A DNA stretch of 64,000 nucleotides from positions 538,784-602,783 of the forward strand of contig VCAZ01000192.1 in NCBI GenBank assembly GCA_005784505.1. Reading direction: 5' to 3'. The DNA comes from Bagarius yarrelli (taxonomy: Eukaryota > Chordata > Actinopteri > Siluriformes > Sisoridae). Shown here in pieces: positions 52,401 to 63,336 of the stretch (within the stretch, counting starts at the first letter, position 1; each line of letters opens with the position of its first letter). The notes beneath the pieces are model-generated. The model worked only from the letters and a program-made list of their open reading frames with translations, had not been told where the DNA came from and did no database searches. Position numbers and translations under genes: made by a program.

Positions 52401-55400
52401 TTGTTGTTTGGCTTATTGAACATCATTTTTTAAAGGATGTTGAGCAAATGTTATTCAAGTTATCTTTATTTTTTCATAATCGGATGAAAGTGGGTGAGAG
52501 TGGGTGAATAGTATGTAACGCCGAGTTGTGGTGGAAGGAAGGAAGCACTAAAGGTAAAACAAAATATGTAGTGCGCCTGGCGCACCTGGCGCAACAGTCA
52601 GATGTGGTCACATTTTTGCCTTCAACTGTTTCATTAATGGTTCTGGAAAGAGACAACAATAATGTTATCTAGGGACATCATGTGATTTAGAAATTTAAAC
52701 AAGACCCAAAGCTTAATTTTGTGTGGCACAATCACACAGGATAAGTGAAGTGAATAATAGGTAATGTTATATGATATTTGGTAAAAAAGAAGCATGTTGC
52801 TATACATATGCATATACATATGAATCATCAATCTCTATTTTTTTGGTTTTAACTCTTCTGGATTTTTTTCCTGCAAGATTGTATAATTTTCTGGTATGTA
52901 GCGATATGCCGCGCCTGAAATCGACCCAAAATGTCTAACATAACCTTATTCTTTGCACACAGAAACCTTGGGAAAAAAAAGTCCTAGAGATGTTGATTCG
53001 CACAATTAATATTATTACAGGACCTGAGTGTATAGGACAATATAGTAGAGCCATTTGCAGTGGAACATGGCCTATTCGCACCGGATTAAGATCACAGGCA
53101 ACCACCACAATTATTACATTAGACCAGAGGTCAGCGGGTTATACTAATCCCGAACAAATTGGTCACAAGATCCACACAAATTCAGTTTCTCTGATCCTCA
53201 AAGCCAAAGCCAAGTGCGTGGGTTTGGTTGTAAAGGTATCTGAGTGGCTACATTTATGTTGGCTGGTTTACAAATCAAAAATCATGCTTTATACCAAGAC
53301 AAGTAATATCGAGGAATTGTTAATAGGTTTGTAAACAACTACACCCAAATACACCAAACTGCTGTTGTGACTGTGTTTTTTTCCTGGAAGATCCATCACA
53401 ATTGCATAACAAGTTCTCAAAGGAGGAATCATCAGTGTATTAATGACTTTGAGCTTTAAAAAAACAAGAGAAGCAAAAGAATGAAAAGTATTTTTGACAT
53501 TTTATTTTATAAGGTCAAAGTTCATTGTGTATTTCTTAGTTAAATCATTTGTATGTTATTATACGATGATTAATATTTTATATTTGTTTATAGTATTAAC
53601 ATGTAAGTTCAATGCTGTTAAACTGTGTATAACATTTTAATAGTCAGTCTTTATGAAGTCAGTCTTTTCCAGGTCCATCCGTGCTTATTTGTCACATAGA
53701 ATCAACAGCACAGTAAAATGTGAAATGTCCTATCCTAGTAAGTTGGGGTCAGAGCACAGGGTGGGCTATGATACAGCGCCCCTAAAGCAGGTTAGGTGTC
53801 TTACTCAAAGACTCAACAGTGACAGACTGTCGGTGGTGGAGCTTGAACCCAGGTCTTACTGGTCTTCCAATCACTAACTCAGTTCCTTAACCATTTGAGC
53901 CACCACTTCCCAACAATCATTAAACTGTTTAAGATAACAGACAGTCTGTCTTTACGATGGAGGGTCAATTTCTTGTCTTTCTCTTTTTTTTATTTTTAAG
54001 AGTTCCATGTGATCTTTTCACTTTGTCACCATAAAGGAATTTTTTCCACGTCCAGAGCAGAGATCAAATAATAGATTATGTTTAACAAGCAGGGGCAGCA
54101 TGGTGGCTTAGTGTTTAGCACTGTTGCCTCACAGAGTGAGCCCTGAGTGACGTTTGCATGTTCTCCCCGTGCTTGCGTGGGTTTACTCTGGGTTTCCTCC
54201 TACAGTCCAAAAACATGTATGTTAGATTGATTGGTAATTCTAAATTGCCCATAGGTAAGTGTGTGTGTTTCCATGTGATGGACTGGCGACCTGTCCAGGG
54301 TGTCCCCCTCCTACCTTTTACCCTTTCAGAGACGGCTGGGATAGACTCCAGCAGATCCCTGTGACCCCGCATCAGGGAATAAGCGGATATAGAAGATGAA
54401 TGAACAAATGAATGTTGAACAAGCAGTATATATTCTACTTTTCCTTTTGCAGAAATATGTAAATGTGTCTATCTTTGGACATAGCCAAAAAAAGCTTTTT
54501 TTATTTTAACGGGTGGCTTGTCTTTCTTATTTTCCAGAAGTATAATTAAGGTGTGTTTAGCTGTATTTGTATACAAAACGCAAACTTTTCTGGCGGCTTT
54601 ATGTGATCAGCATGTGTAAGGTGGTGTACAGTGTACTATATATCAAGGCATTACTAGTAGAACTATAGCTCTGTAAAAAATGTACTGAATTCACACTGCT
54701 TTTTTAATTATTATTAAATGTAGCCTTCTTTGTTCGTCTATGTTGATGAGCGAGGGTAGGTTTTGTGTAAACATTATTCAGTGTATATTTATACACAAAT
54801 GTTGGGTTTGTGCACGTACAGTCTTGCGGTTTACCATGGAAAACAAAGTGAGGCTGTTACCTGAGAAACAAAGTAACTGTTATCATGAAAAGCAAAACTT
54901 TTAAGATGTTTCTAACTGTTTTGCTGCTACAATATATGCAGGCTAAAAATTGTGTGTGTGTGTGTGTGTGTGTCTTTCCTCTTTGCAAGGTGAGACATTT
55001 TTAAATACATTTCTTCTGGTGTTCTGGTGAATGACTTGTCCAGTGTTTAAGCTTTTTACTTCTTACTTTGTTATAATAAATAAAACATTATTAGCTTTTA
55101 TCAGCTAGCATCGCAACATAAAACAAATTGACAAATATTTTTAATGAATTACTTTTATAATATCTAACGGTCTCCAACATTCTATGACTCAGTGACAATT
55201 TGTTATGACATTAAACTCAGTTGATGCAGGATTTAATACACTCAATCTTATATTGTGCAAAAAAAAGGCTGAAGACCAAGTTTAAAATCATGAGTAGGTT
55301 AAACATGAATATTTTACGTAAACACTGATGTATGCAAGAAATTATTTGAGTGGAGGTGATTTTGTGGAGGTGGAGGTGATTTTGTGGAGGTGTGGAGGTG

Positions 55401-58400
55401 ATTTTGTGGAGGTGTGGAGGTGGAGGTGATTTTGTGGAGGTGGAGGTGATTTTGTGGAGGTGTGGAGGTGGAGGTGATTTTGTGGAGGTGTGGAGGTGAT
55501 TTTGTGGAGGTGTGGAGGTGGAGGTGATTTTGTGGAGGTGGAGGTGATTTTGCCAAGCAGTATGTGATCCTGAATCAACATTTCAATAAACCAATCATAA
55601 CCATCTGATGTCATCTGTGTGTGTCGATCAAATCCACCTCTATCTATTTTTGATTCTTTTTCCTTTTTTTTTGTCCACAAACAAACTGAAAAACTTTAAG
55701 TGATTAAATGCTGAAAAATCTCTGATTGTCTGAGACTGGAAATTCATTGATTTTGGAACAATTTCCTGATACTGACGTTTCCTGGATTAACATTAAATCC
55801 CAACCTGAAATTAGACTATAAACTCTAATAAAATAATTGATGATAATCAGGAAACAACATTAGTGAATTTAGACTGTACTGATTCTAATGATCCAAAATA
55901 AACATGAATGAATTGATTCACTGAATCATAAACAATCACTCCCAGATGTTCTGACAATAATAGGACGTTTATTCCAAATCAGATATTTAACAAAAAGAAT
56001 GTAAAGTGAAAGAGGGGTAAAGTCCACAGCAAGGAAGTTTTTCAAAACAGGTTTGTTCAAAACGAAGCATAAAAAAAGCTTTTCAATAGGGATGCATGAT
56101 ATTTACTGGAGAGATAAATTATCAGACGTTATGAGTGAAAATAATGTCATTTTTATTGCTCTGATAAATGAATGAAATCACAAAAAGATAAAGGTACGGC
56201 TTGCTGGTAAATCAATCAATCAGTCTGGTTTATCTGAGATTTATTTACTTTCCAAGTGCAAGTGACTGCAGCCAGTGTTGCCAAATTGGGTGGGTTCAAA
56301 ACTAAAACATATCAGTTTCATCATTTGATTTTTTTTTCTGATGGTGCACAAACGTTAGATTATATAAAAATTATATTGTAAAACTATGAACTAGTTGTTT
56401 ATTGGTAACTTTATTAGAGTCGGCTATGAGAAGAACTTAATTATTGATTATTGGTATCAGTTAAAGTTTCTCATATTCTGCAACCCTAGTTTTTAACAGC
56501 AAAATGCAGCCAGGCTGAGGTGTAAAAAAAACCTTTTCATCTTTGTCCACTTGGTCATCTTATGATGAGAAGATCTAAAACTGTATAAAAGATAGCGTAT
56601 TAGACACTCAGTGTGCAATTTGGGGAGGATTGGTGAGGATCTGGCAGTGCTTCTGCAAGGAATCTTTGTAAAGGGTAAATAAATAAGGCAACAACCGGGA
56701 TTTCCTATGTTTCCCAAACTTTAACAACCCAGAGGACTGTTTTTTGTTTGGGTTTTTTTTGCTCCACATCACACAACTGTTTAGTCAAGTTGTAGATGGT
56801 GGACCAATTAAACACCAGTGTAAACCTAAAAAATGTAATCAAGAGTAGAATGTTGGACAAGCCAACAAATTAAGCCAAGCTGCTTGAATTCTGATGCCAA
56901 CAGCAATGAAAAAGACTATTAAAGTAGAGTTGAACGCATAAAAGCTGTTATTAAACATCAAGGTTATTTAACCAAATATTGATTTCTGAAATCTCTTAAA
57001 TTAGAACATTAAAATTGTGTTGCTTATAACATTAACTTTTTTTCATTATGGTCTAAATACTTTTTTATTTTGACCGGCAGTAAATTCAACCACAGACTTT
57101 TGTCTCTTGTCTGTAAAAATGTAAACAAAACAGCTCAATACATATAAATATGATAGCAGGACGTCTGTTTTAAACTGTCTACCCTATTCACAAATACCGT
57201 CTGAGCAATTTTTATGTTTTTTTTTAAAAACATGGGTGGTCTTCAAGACCTTCAAGATTTTAGGTGGGTGGAAAAAAGTTACCAAATTTGCTGTAGCTTT
57301 CTTTAGTTTAGTTCTTTAGTTTTTCAAAGATTTTTGAGATTAAAAGCAGAATGCTTGAAACTCGGCTAAACAGAAAACAGATGCCTTTAAGAGAGAATAA
57401 CTTAACATTTATCTTATTTTTCAACCAAATTTTTAACTGTATAAAAACGTTACTTAATAACAGATATGTGGTCACAGATGCAGGTGTGTAGTTTAACTGT
57501 CGTCAGAGTGCTTTAAGAGCGGCAGAGATGTACAAAACAGGAAATGTATCAGATACATTAGCTGTCACATCTGTAGCTTTTCATTCATCCTCAACTCCTG
57601 TCTGCAAATATTAGAAAACAAAGTCTGTGAATTTATATACTATACATACGTGCATGCATATATATATATATATATAGTGATGTGACTGTTCTGACGCTGT
57701 TGGGAAGTTCATACCACCACCTTGTGCAAAAATAACGAGAAGATGAGCAAAAAAGATGAGCTAAAAAAAGCATCTAAAACAGCAGAGGGGTAAAGCAAAC
57801 CACAAGGATGGATCAAAACAGGCTGTGATCAAAAGTCGTGAAAGATTTTAACCAATGAAAAGCAAAATAGAGGTAAAAATAGCTAAATTAACCCCCACCC
57901 CCCAGCTTGATCTACAGAAGATCTTGATAAACAGAAGATATTCGCTACTTAAAAGGTTTTTGATTCAGAAAATGATAACGCTAAAAGGAAATGTAGTTAC
58001 ACTAGTAGCTACTGTACCTTGTATGACTTTTTCAGTCTGTGCTTGTGATTTATGGCTGTTCTTCAAAATTAATTTTTTTCTAATTTTCAAAACTTTATAC
58101 AGACAGAAAGTTCAGCTTGTTCTTATAGCTTGTTTGCAGTCAACGCGATTCCGATGATGCAAGAAAGTTAGCCAGCGAATATGTTGAAACTCGATCCGTA
58201 TATTATGGAACGGAGTAAATTTTCTTCTAAACTGAAATATTTGTCTGTTATCGGAGCAGCAGTTGAGCAACTACATTTTTCCCCCAGACATTCTTTTACA
58301 TAATAATTATTGGATGAATACTCAATGGATCAACTTTTACCAAGGTTTTTGCCTTTGAACAGAGTACATGTTTGCCAAAACATTCTAACACTGCTACGCC

Positions 58401-61400
58401 TTTCGATGTTAGCTTTCGGTTGTTTAACTAAGTTTAATTTAACTTTAATAAAAGCTTAAATGCACACATGAGCTTTGGACTTCTTGATGAAAACATGCAG
58501 GATTTCAAGCTACTTGTTCCTGTTAGTCAGTGGATTTCCAAAAATTTTCCCTTTTTCTCAGTTCGACTGGGTGTGCATCTAGAAACAACCCAAAACATAA
58601 TCGTTATGAGTTTCTGCTAGTAATTCCTATTAAAAAAACAGCCCTTTAGCTGCATTTTGTGACAATGATATGTGCAAACCACCTATAGACGCTCTGTAGA
58701 ACTTGGTGAGGATGGGGATTTGAGTTGTGCGTTGCAACACATTCTGGAGTCAGCAGAATGTACAGTGTACTAAGTACACAGTCCTGTGGGACCCCAGTAC
58801 TCATTGTGTTGGTATTTAGTTACAGAAGGTGTTTATGCCCAGCAGGCCCAGGTTCTCAAGTAGGTGTTGAATGTGTTAAATGCTGAACTGGAGTATATGA
58901 ATAGCAAATGTGCATATGTGTCCTTTTTGTCTGGGTGGGTGGGGCGACAGATAAAATGCATCATATATTGACTGGTTAGAATCATATCTAAATTGCATGT
59001 GGCCCACTGGGTGGTAGGAGTAGTGCATTCTGCAAATCGTTGATAGCCTTATAGATTTTGAACTGTACCTATTTAGCATTAGCACTACTCTTGTAGTAAA
59101 TAAGTATGACTGAGTGGAAGAGCCATAAAGCAGTATGTGTGGCCATGGGTGCACCTAAGCACCACAACCATAGGTACACTGTCTCTCAGTAGTGTGTAGC
59201 AACTACTCAAATACTTATTTTTCCGGGGAAGTGCTGAAGCTAGTGCTCTTTTGTTTTCTTGCATCACTTTATTAGCTAGACTTTGAATTTCCTTGTCGAC
59301 CTGATGGGGACAAGAGGATTGGTCATTTCTGTCAACCACTGGCTAACTGACATATTCAGTATCGATATCAGTTTTCAACTTGTGACTATCAAGATTTTGT
59401 GGCCTGTACACTGTTCAAGTTGCTTGCTGTTTCTTTCTTCCTTGATGGTTTGTGTCTAGCTGCTGCCAATGCAAAGAAATATTTTCACCTCTGGTTGTGC
59501 GGGCTTGTCTTTGTCTACACCTAAAAAGTCCAAGAGGTCTGGCAGAGGATCTTTAAAACAGGAGTCACCAAATTCTGAACTGCAGAGTTTAGCTCAAACT
59601 CTAATAAAACACACTAATAGTAGCTAATTAAAGTAGCTAATCACATCATGGCTGCCAAGCCAGAGTCTATTTATCTCATGCCTGACAAGCCAGAGACACA
59701 GTTCAACACAGCTGAGAAACCTTAGCCCAAGATGGTCGACCAGCCAGTGTCTCAACCCAGGATGGCTGACCACCCAGAGCCTCGGCCAAAGATGGCAGAC
59801 GAACCAGAGCCTGAAGGGCCTGCTTACATCATCCTTATCCACCCAGAGATTCTCCATAAGAAGACGGCCACGCCTCCCTAGGGGTTTTGACTGTATTTTT
59901 TTGTTGTTGGGTGTCGGGAACTGCCCATAGAGGGGTGGGGTGGGGGTGTCAGGGTTGAGGCTGTGTTTTTGTCTTTTGTTTTGGTTTTATTTACATGTTC
60001 TTTGTTTAGTTTTATGGTTTTGTTATGTGTTCGTGTAATGTTGTTATTGATTGGTTTTGTCATGTGGGCTGCAATCTTTAGTTGTTGTCATTTGTCCCCC
60101 TGTTATACATATCTAGTCCTCTTGTTACCTTTATCCTTTGTCTGCTATTGTTTGCTGTATGGTAAGTCTCTGTATGAATGCTTATCAAGTCACGTCAGGT
60201 TTTGTTTAGTCTAAGCCTATGTTTATTGTTTTGTTTAAATAAAACTGCACTTGGGTTCTCACAATAATTATTGCCAACAGTAGATTGACTTCAATTAGCT
60301 TGCACAAAGTGTAATTATTAGGATTCGAGCCTGACCACTGCCAGTCTGCTACTGTTTGGGTCGTTGAGCAAGACCCTTAACCCTTCCTGCTTTAGGGGTG
60401 CTGTATCAAAGCTGACCCTGCACTCTGACCCCAACTTTCTAAGATGGGATATGCAATGGAACAAATTTCACTGTCACTGTCAAAGACATTTACATTAAGC
60501 ATCCGGCTGGCAAATAATTATGTAAATGTAAAGTAACTCTGCCCGACCTTACTGGTGGATATGTCTGTGATTATGCAGCATATTGCTGTGACTGAACCCA
60601 GGGCTTTTCTCCTTTTTATACGCTCACTCTCTGCTCCTCCTTTGTCAAAAATATAAACTGCCTCTGAATATAGCCAATCAGGCAGTGTGTCGCTGATGCT
60701 GGGTCATGTTGTTGATCTTTTCATTTTTATGTCGAGATTGCCTGATTTGTAGACTCTGAAAGCTTTGTCAGTTTCTTTTCCTGCTGCATACAAGCCTATT
60801 GCCTGTCAAGTTGATCGACAGCATGGCGCCAGGCCAGAATGACCATCCTAATCATTCATTTCTTCATCTTCTGACCTTCCTAATGCAGGGTTACAGGGAT
60901 CTGCTGGAGCCTATTCCAGCCGTCCCTAAAAGGGCGAAAGGCAGGAGGGGGACACCCTGGACAGGTCGCCAGTCCATCACAGGGCCACACACACACTCAC
61001 TCCTATGAGCAATTTAGAATCACCAATCAATCTAACATACACGTTTTTGGACTGTGGGAGGAAACCGAAGTAAACCCATGCAAGCACGGGGAGAACAAGC
61101 AAACTCCATATATGTATATATAAAACTGTTTTTAATGCAGTTTTTTTAGTTTAATCTATGATCAAATGTTAGAAGAAAACATAGTCGAATAGTAGGTGTT
61201 TTTTTGCAGAGGCGTTTGGTGTTTTAGTGTGTTTAAATGTGCCCATCTTGTTATGTCTACAGTGTCTTTGATGTGCTTCAAACTTCCAGCTAAATGGCTT
61301 TTATTTTCTCCCTCAGAAATGCCAAATAATTTCCAGATTGTGGAGCAAATGGCCGCACAGCCATTTTAATTATAATGTTTTAAAGCAAGAAAAAGCAGAA

Positions 61401-63336
61401 AACCGCCCTAGTTTTTCATACAGGATTCAAACAATGAATCGACCTAAATAATTTGTTAAATATATGAACAAAGTATTTGGTTAGGGATTTTCATCGAATC
61501 AGTGCAAATTCTAATTTTTTTTTAGAAATGATTCAAAAAATTGATATTAATTGTCATAATAGGAAATAGGGAATATATAGTAAATTTTTTTTGCAGGGTC
61601 AAACAAAACATTATTCAAATGTCAAATTTTATTTTTATGTTCCCCCGCGTCACAGTTTATTTACGCTGCATATTTACTGCTTTATTTATATTAATGTTCA
61701 AACAAATGTGGTCATTATAAAAGCTTAGAAATAAATTTGTTCTGCCACAGACTGACTGTACAGCTAACAAACAAACGCAGCTGTAAGTCTTAATTAAGTC
61801 TTTTATATTGAAGTTGCATGCAAATGTGGCTGCCTTTTGAATAAAACGTTACTATTCAAACAAAAATTAGATTATAATACTGTTCGAAATTTTTTTTATT
61901 TGTCATAGTATTTTAGTAGCAACTTAAAAGGTTAGATTAGATTTACATAATTCTTTTAACTCAGACTTTCTGCATCAAAGAATGAAACATTTCAATAAAA
62001 TTGGATTCCCCTATGAGGAAATGTGCAAGTGTGCAAAAAATAAATGTATAATAGTGGTCAATAATCTATCGATTTTAAAATCAGCTCTCTGTTACTACGA
62101 AGATCTAATTTTCCCTATAAATAGTTAACTATGTTTTTAAAAAAGGGTTATGTTACAGTGTAGTGTTTCTACTGCATTATAATTGGGGTGAAGTGACAGA
62201 TGGAGGATGGTGGTCAGTGTAAAGGGCTGTGATTATTTACAGTTCAAGCCAACAGTTTTCTTGTTCAAACAAATATATGATTAAAGCAGATCGTGTTTTG
62301 TTTAGTTACAATGTAATTGGAAATCTGCTTTGATTTTAGATTGATCAAAAGATGAATAAGTATTTTAGTGTCAATTTAACCCCACCAAAGGGAAGAAAGC
62401 AAACCAACGAACACCAGTAAGGGTCTCTGTGGTCACTGTGTTATTCCCAGTGAAGTCTCCTAGATGATATCCTACGCCGATAAGACAACAGGAAGCAGAT
62501 GCGCAATCTAACTTTGACCCAAGTTTTTTTTTTCTCCATTTTGTCACCGATGGAGTTTTGTTTTTTTGCTGCTGTCATCCCTGGATTGCTTAGTTGGGGA
62601 CTCTTCATTCATTTATTCATTTATGTATTCATTCATATTCTGTACCTGCCTATTCCCTTATTCAGGGTCACAGGGATGTGAGTGTTTTAGTGAGTGTTTA
62701 CTATTGTCCGGTATTAACACACACAAGCTGCTTTGACAAAAACTTTATTATTATAAACTCTATAAAAATAAAGCGGGCTTAATGAACACACTTTATCTCG
62801 GCACACACGGTTGCAAATACAGTTTGATATTTTAAATAGACGCTTATTATTCTACAGTATATGTGGATGAATAGAGGGTAATAATGGTTTATTAGAAAAA
62901 TTACACATTATTGGATGCAGGCTTTTATTTATTTTTTAGCTGAATCTTCCAAATACTTTCCAAAAGTTTTGAATGCTATCAAATCAAATACTATTAAAAT
63001 ACCAAAGTATTTTTCAATACAGTTTTTCAAAAAACATCAACACTTCATACAGCATCTTTCAATAAACACTGTATTTTCTCTGTGCTTTTAAACATACACT
63101 CCTTTTTCTCTATATGGTTATTGACATTGTGTTATGTACTGTTAATAACAATATTATGTAGTGGTAAGAACTACTTAAATATTTATTACAATAACTTGCA
63201 TTGTCTGTATTTTTAGGCTAACAAGGGCATTGGTTCATCAGGCTCATGGGATGCCTCGATTACATCACTTCTGCCATACAGCAATGACCTTCAACCCCCC
63301 CATCACATCTGATATCAGATATGAGTCAAAAAACAG
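46272..63336 (+). CDS. tcf7: tcf7 (TCF-1), Wnt-responsive HMG-box factor, first four exons
   Basis: Nuclear factor that recruits beta-catenin to Wnt target genes. Exons are 46272-46454, 46623-46704, 47487-47590 and 63217-63336. The HMG box lies beyond the right edge. Exon 1 is the beta-catenin-binding domain (MPQLNNGGGDDLGANDEM, FKDEGEQDEK, DLADLKSSLVNES). Exon 3 reads DGMYKASAYSGYPFLM, nearest TCF7's GMYKxxxYSxxxLLM. The family also includes lef1 and tcf7l2, and exon 1 alone would fit tcf7l2. Placement next to skp1 and kct2 favours tcf7. Exon 4 needs three frame corrections to match the family. Intron 3 is about 15.6 kb. skp1 lies divergently upstream. Confidence 0.85.
46623..46704 (+). CDS. 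tcf7: tcf7 exon 2
   Basis: 82 nt after a gtgtgcag acceptor. It encodes VVRTGQPEEQTAVYED and HREQLEPLND plus one base, a poorly conserved linker (compare the family's SRESLEEA and KLPEPLEDG regions). Donor A|GTGAGT. Confidence 0.8.
46705..47486. other. tcf7 intron 2
   Basis: AT-rich intron with no recognised feature. Confidence 0.6.
47487..47590 (+). CDS. tcf7: tcf7 exon 3
   Basis: 104 nt after atttttag. It completes an Ile codon from exon 2, then TKPQNDGMYKASAYSGYPFL and MLQDPYPNGQVSPT, ending ACA|GTAAGT. DPYPNGQVSPT parallels DPYMSNGSLSP in LEF1. Intact. Confidence 0.9.
49231..49270. repeat. (TTCT)n microsatellite
   Basis: About ten tetranucleotide units. Confidence 0.85.
50949..50971. 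repeat. (CA)n microsatellite
   Basis: About eleven CA dinucleotides. Confidence 0.85.
51220..51660 (+). repeat. Intronic duplication, copy 1
   Basis: Shares ordered blocks with 53960-54675: gatcaaataatagatt, agcagtatata, gaaatatgta, gggtggcttgtc, ggctgtattt(g) and ctttatgt followed by caacacgtg (gatcagcatgtg in copy 2). It begins beside a (TTTC)n run at 51236-51262 and keeps an uninterrupted site where copy 2 has a SINE. Confidence 0.7.
51661..53729. other. tcf7 intron 3, between the two duplicated copies
   Basis: AT-rich. A 114-codon open frame at 52990-53334 has no family match. No named repeat. Confidence 0.45.
53730..53913 (-). mobile_element. Family B SINE-like repeat
   Basis: Contains gggctatgatacagcgcccc, gacagactgtcggtggtgga and a promoter-like right end (ccatttgagccaccacttcc). 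Same family as 60310-60535. Confidence 0.6.
53960..54675 (+). repeat. Intronic duplication, copy 2 (split by a SINE)
   Basis: Second copy of the 51.2-51.66 kb segment, diverged by many substitutions and small indels and interrupted by the SINE at 54093-54417. Confidence 0.7.
54093..54417 (+). mobile_element. SINE family C with target-site duplication
   Basis: Starts gggcagcatggtggcttagt (A-box-like) and ends in a gaatgaac/aaatgaatg tail. AACAAGCAG occurs at 54084-54092 and 54418-54426 as a 9-bp target-site duplication. The B-box region is partly deleted. Confidence 0.85.
54951..54973. repeat. (TG)n microsatellite
   Basis: About eleven TG dinucleotides. Confidence 0.85.
55349..55553 (+). repeat. 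G-rich minisatellite (TGGAGGTG / TGATTTTG)
   Basis: Mixed tandem units tggaggtgattttg and tggaggtg in varying order, about 205 bp, purine-rich on the + strand. The minus strand stays open as His/Pro/Ser/Thr repeats with no gene context. Confidence 0.85.
55554..58689. other. tcf7 intron 3, unassigned
   Basis: AT-rich. A (TA)n run is at 57659-57676. No gene or named repeat is recognised. Confidence 0.45.
58690..59330 (-). mobile_element. L2-type LINE RT fragment
   Basis: The minus strand near 58720-58810 encodes MSTGVPQDCVLSTLYILLTP and CVATHNSN, matching the fish L2/CR1 RT block GAPQGCVLSPLLYSLFTHDC. Further right, QSIYDAFYLSPHPPRQKG corresponds to the RSTxDA...THLD block. Many frame breaks. 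Confidence 0.7.
59640..59930 (+). mobile_element. Degenerate 3' internal region of an LTR element
   Basis: Contains tandem ~30-bp coding-like units (PKMVDQPVSQPRMADHPEP and PKMADEPEPEG) followed by a tail region. It is probably the 3' internal part of the element whose LTR follows. The family is not identified. Confidence 0.5.
59931..60263 (+). mobile_element. Polypurine tract and 3' LTR
   Basis: agaggggtggggtgggggtg (59931 on) is a polypurine tract. The putative LTR begins TGTCAGGG at about 59949 and ends TCTCACA at about 60263, with AATAAA near 60239. It starts TG and ends CA as LTRs do. No matching 5' LTR is visible in the window. Confidence 0.55.
60310..60535 (+). mobile_element. Family B SINE-like repeat
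   Basis: Contains ggattcgagcctgaccactg, gagcaagacccttaaccctt and ggggtgctgtatcaaagctg, the forward version of the 53.7 kb copy. Confidence 0.6.
60850..61105 (-). mobile_element. SINE family C copy, truncated
   Basis: Contains ctgctggagcctattccagc, gacaccctggacaggtcgcc and gactgtgggaggaaaccg. The promoter end is missing after gagaacaagcaaactcc. Confidence 0.7.
61106..62509. other. tcf7 intron 3, right part
   Basis: AT-rich with nothing recognised. Confidence 0.5.
62510..62780 (+). mobile_element. LINE 3' UTR fragment with nested SINE piece
   Basis: tcaccgatggagttttgttt, ttggggactctt and gtgagtgtttact match the 24.1 and 37.6 kb copies. Between 62607 and 62680 a short family C-like piece (attcagggtcacaggga) interrupts it. 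Confidence 0.55.
63217..63336 (+). CDS. tcf7: tcf7 exon 4 (frame-disturbed)
   Basis: Follows atttttag. Read straight it gives ANKGIGSS...LLPYSND and a TGA. Pieces in the three frames match the LEF/TCF exon in order: ANK, then ALVHQAHGMPRL (family VPVVQxxHxxHPL), then TSLLPYSND (family TPLITYSxE), then PPSHLISDMSQKTG (family PPHLPADVDPKTG). One gained and two lost bases would explain it, and the end phase then matches the family intron. Confidence 0.65.

Noticed and set aside
52990..53334. 114-codon plus-strand open frame in tcf7 intron 3
   Set aside because: No recognisable domain, no splice context and no similarity to a family I know; chance is adequate.
55314..55680. Minus-strand frames with His-Pro-Ser-Thr repeats
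   Set aside because: A product of the TGGAGGTG/TGATTTTG minisatellite.
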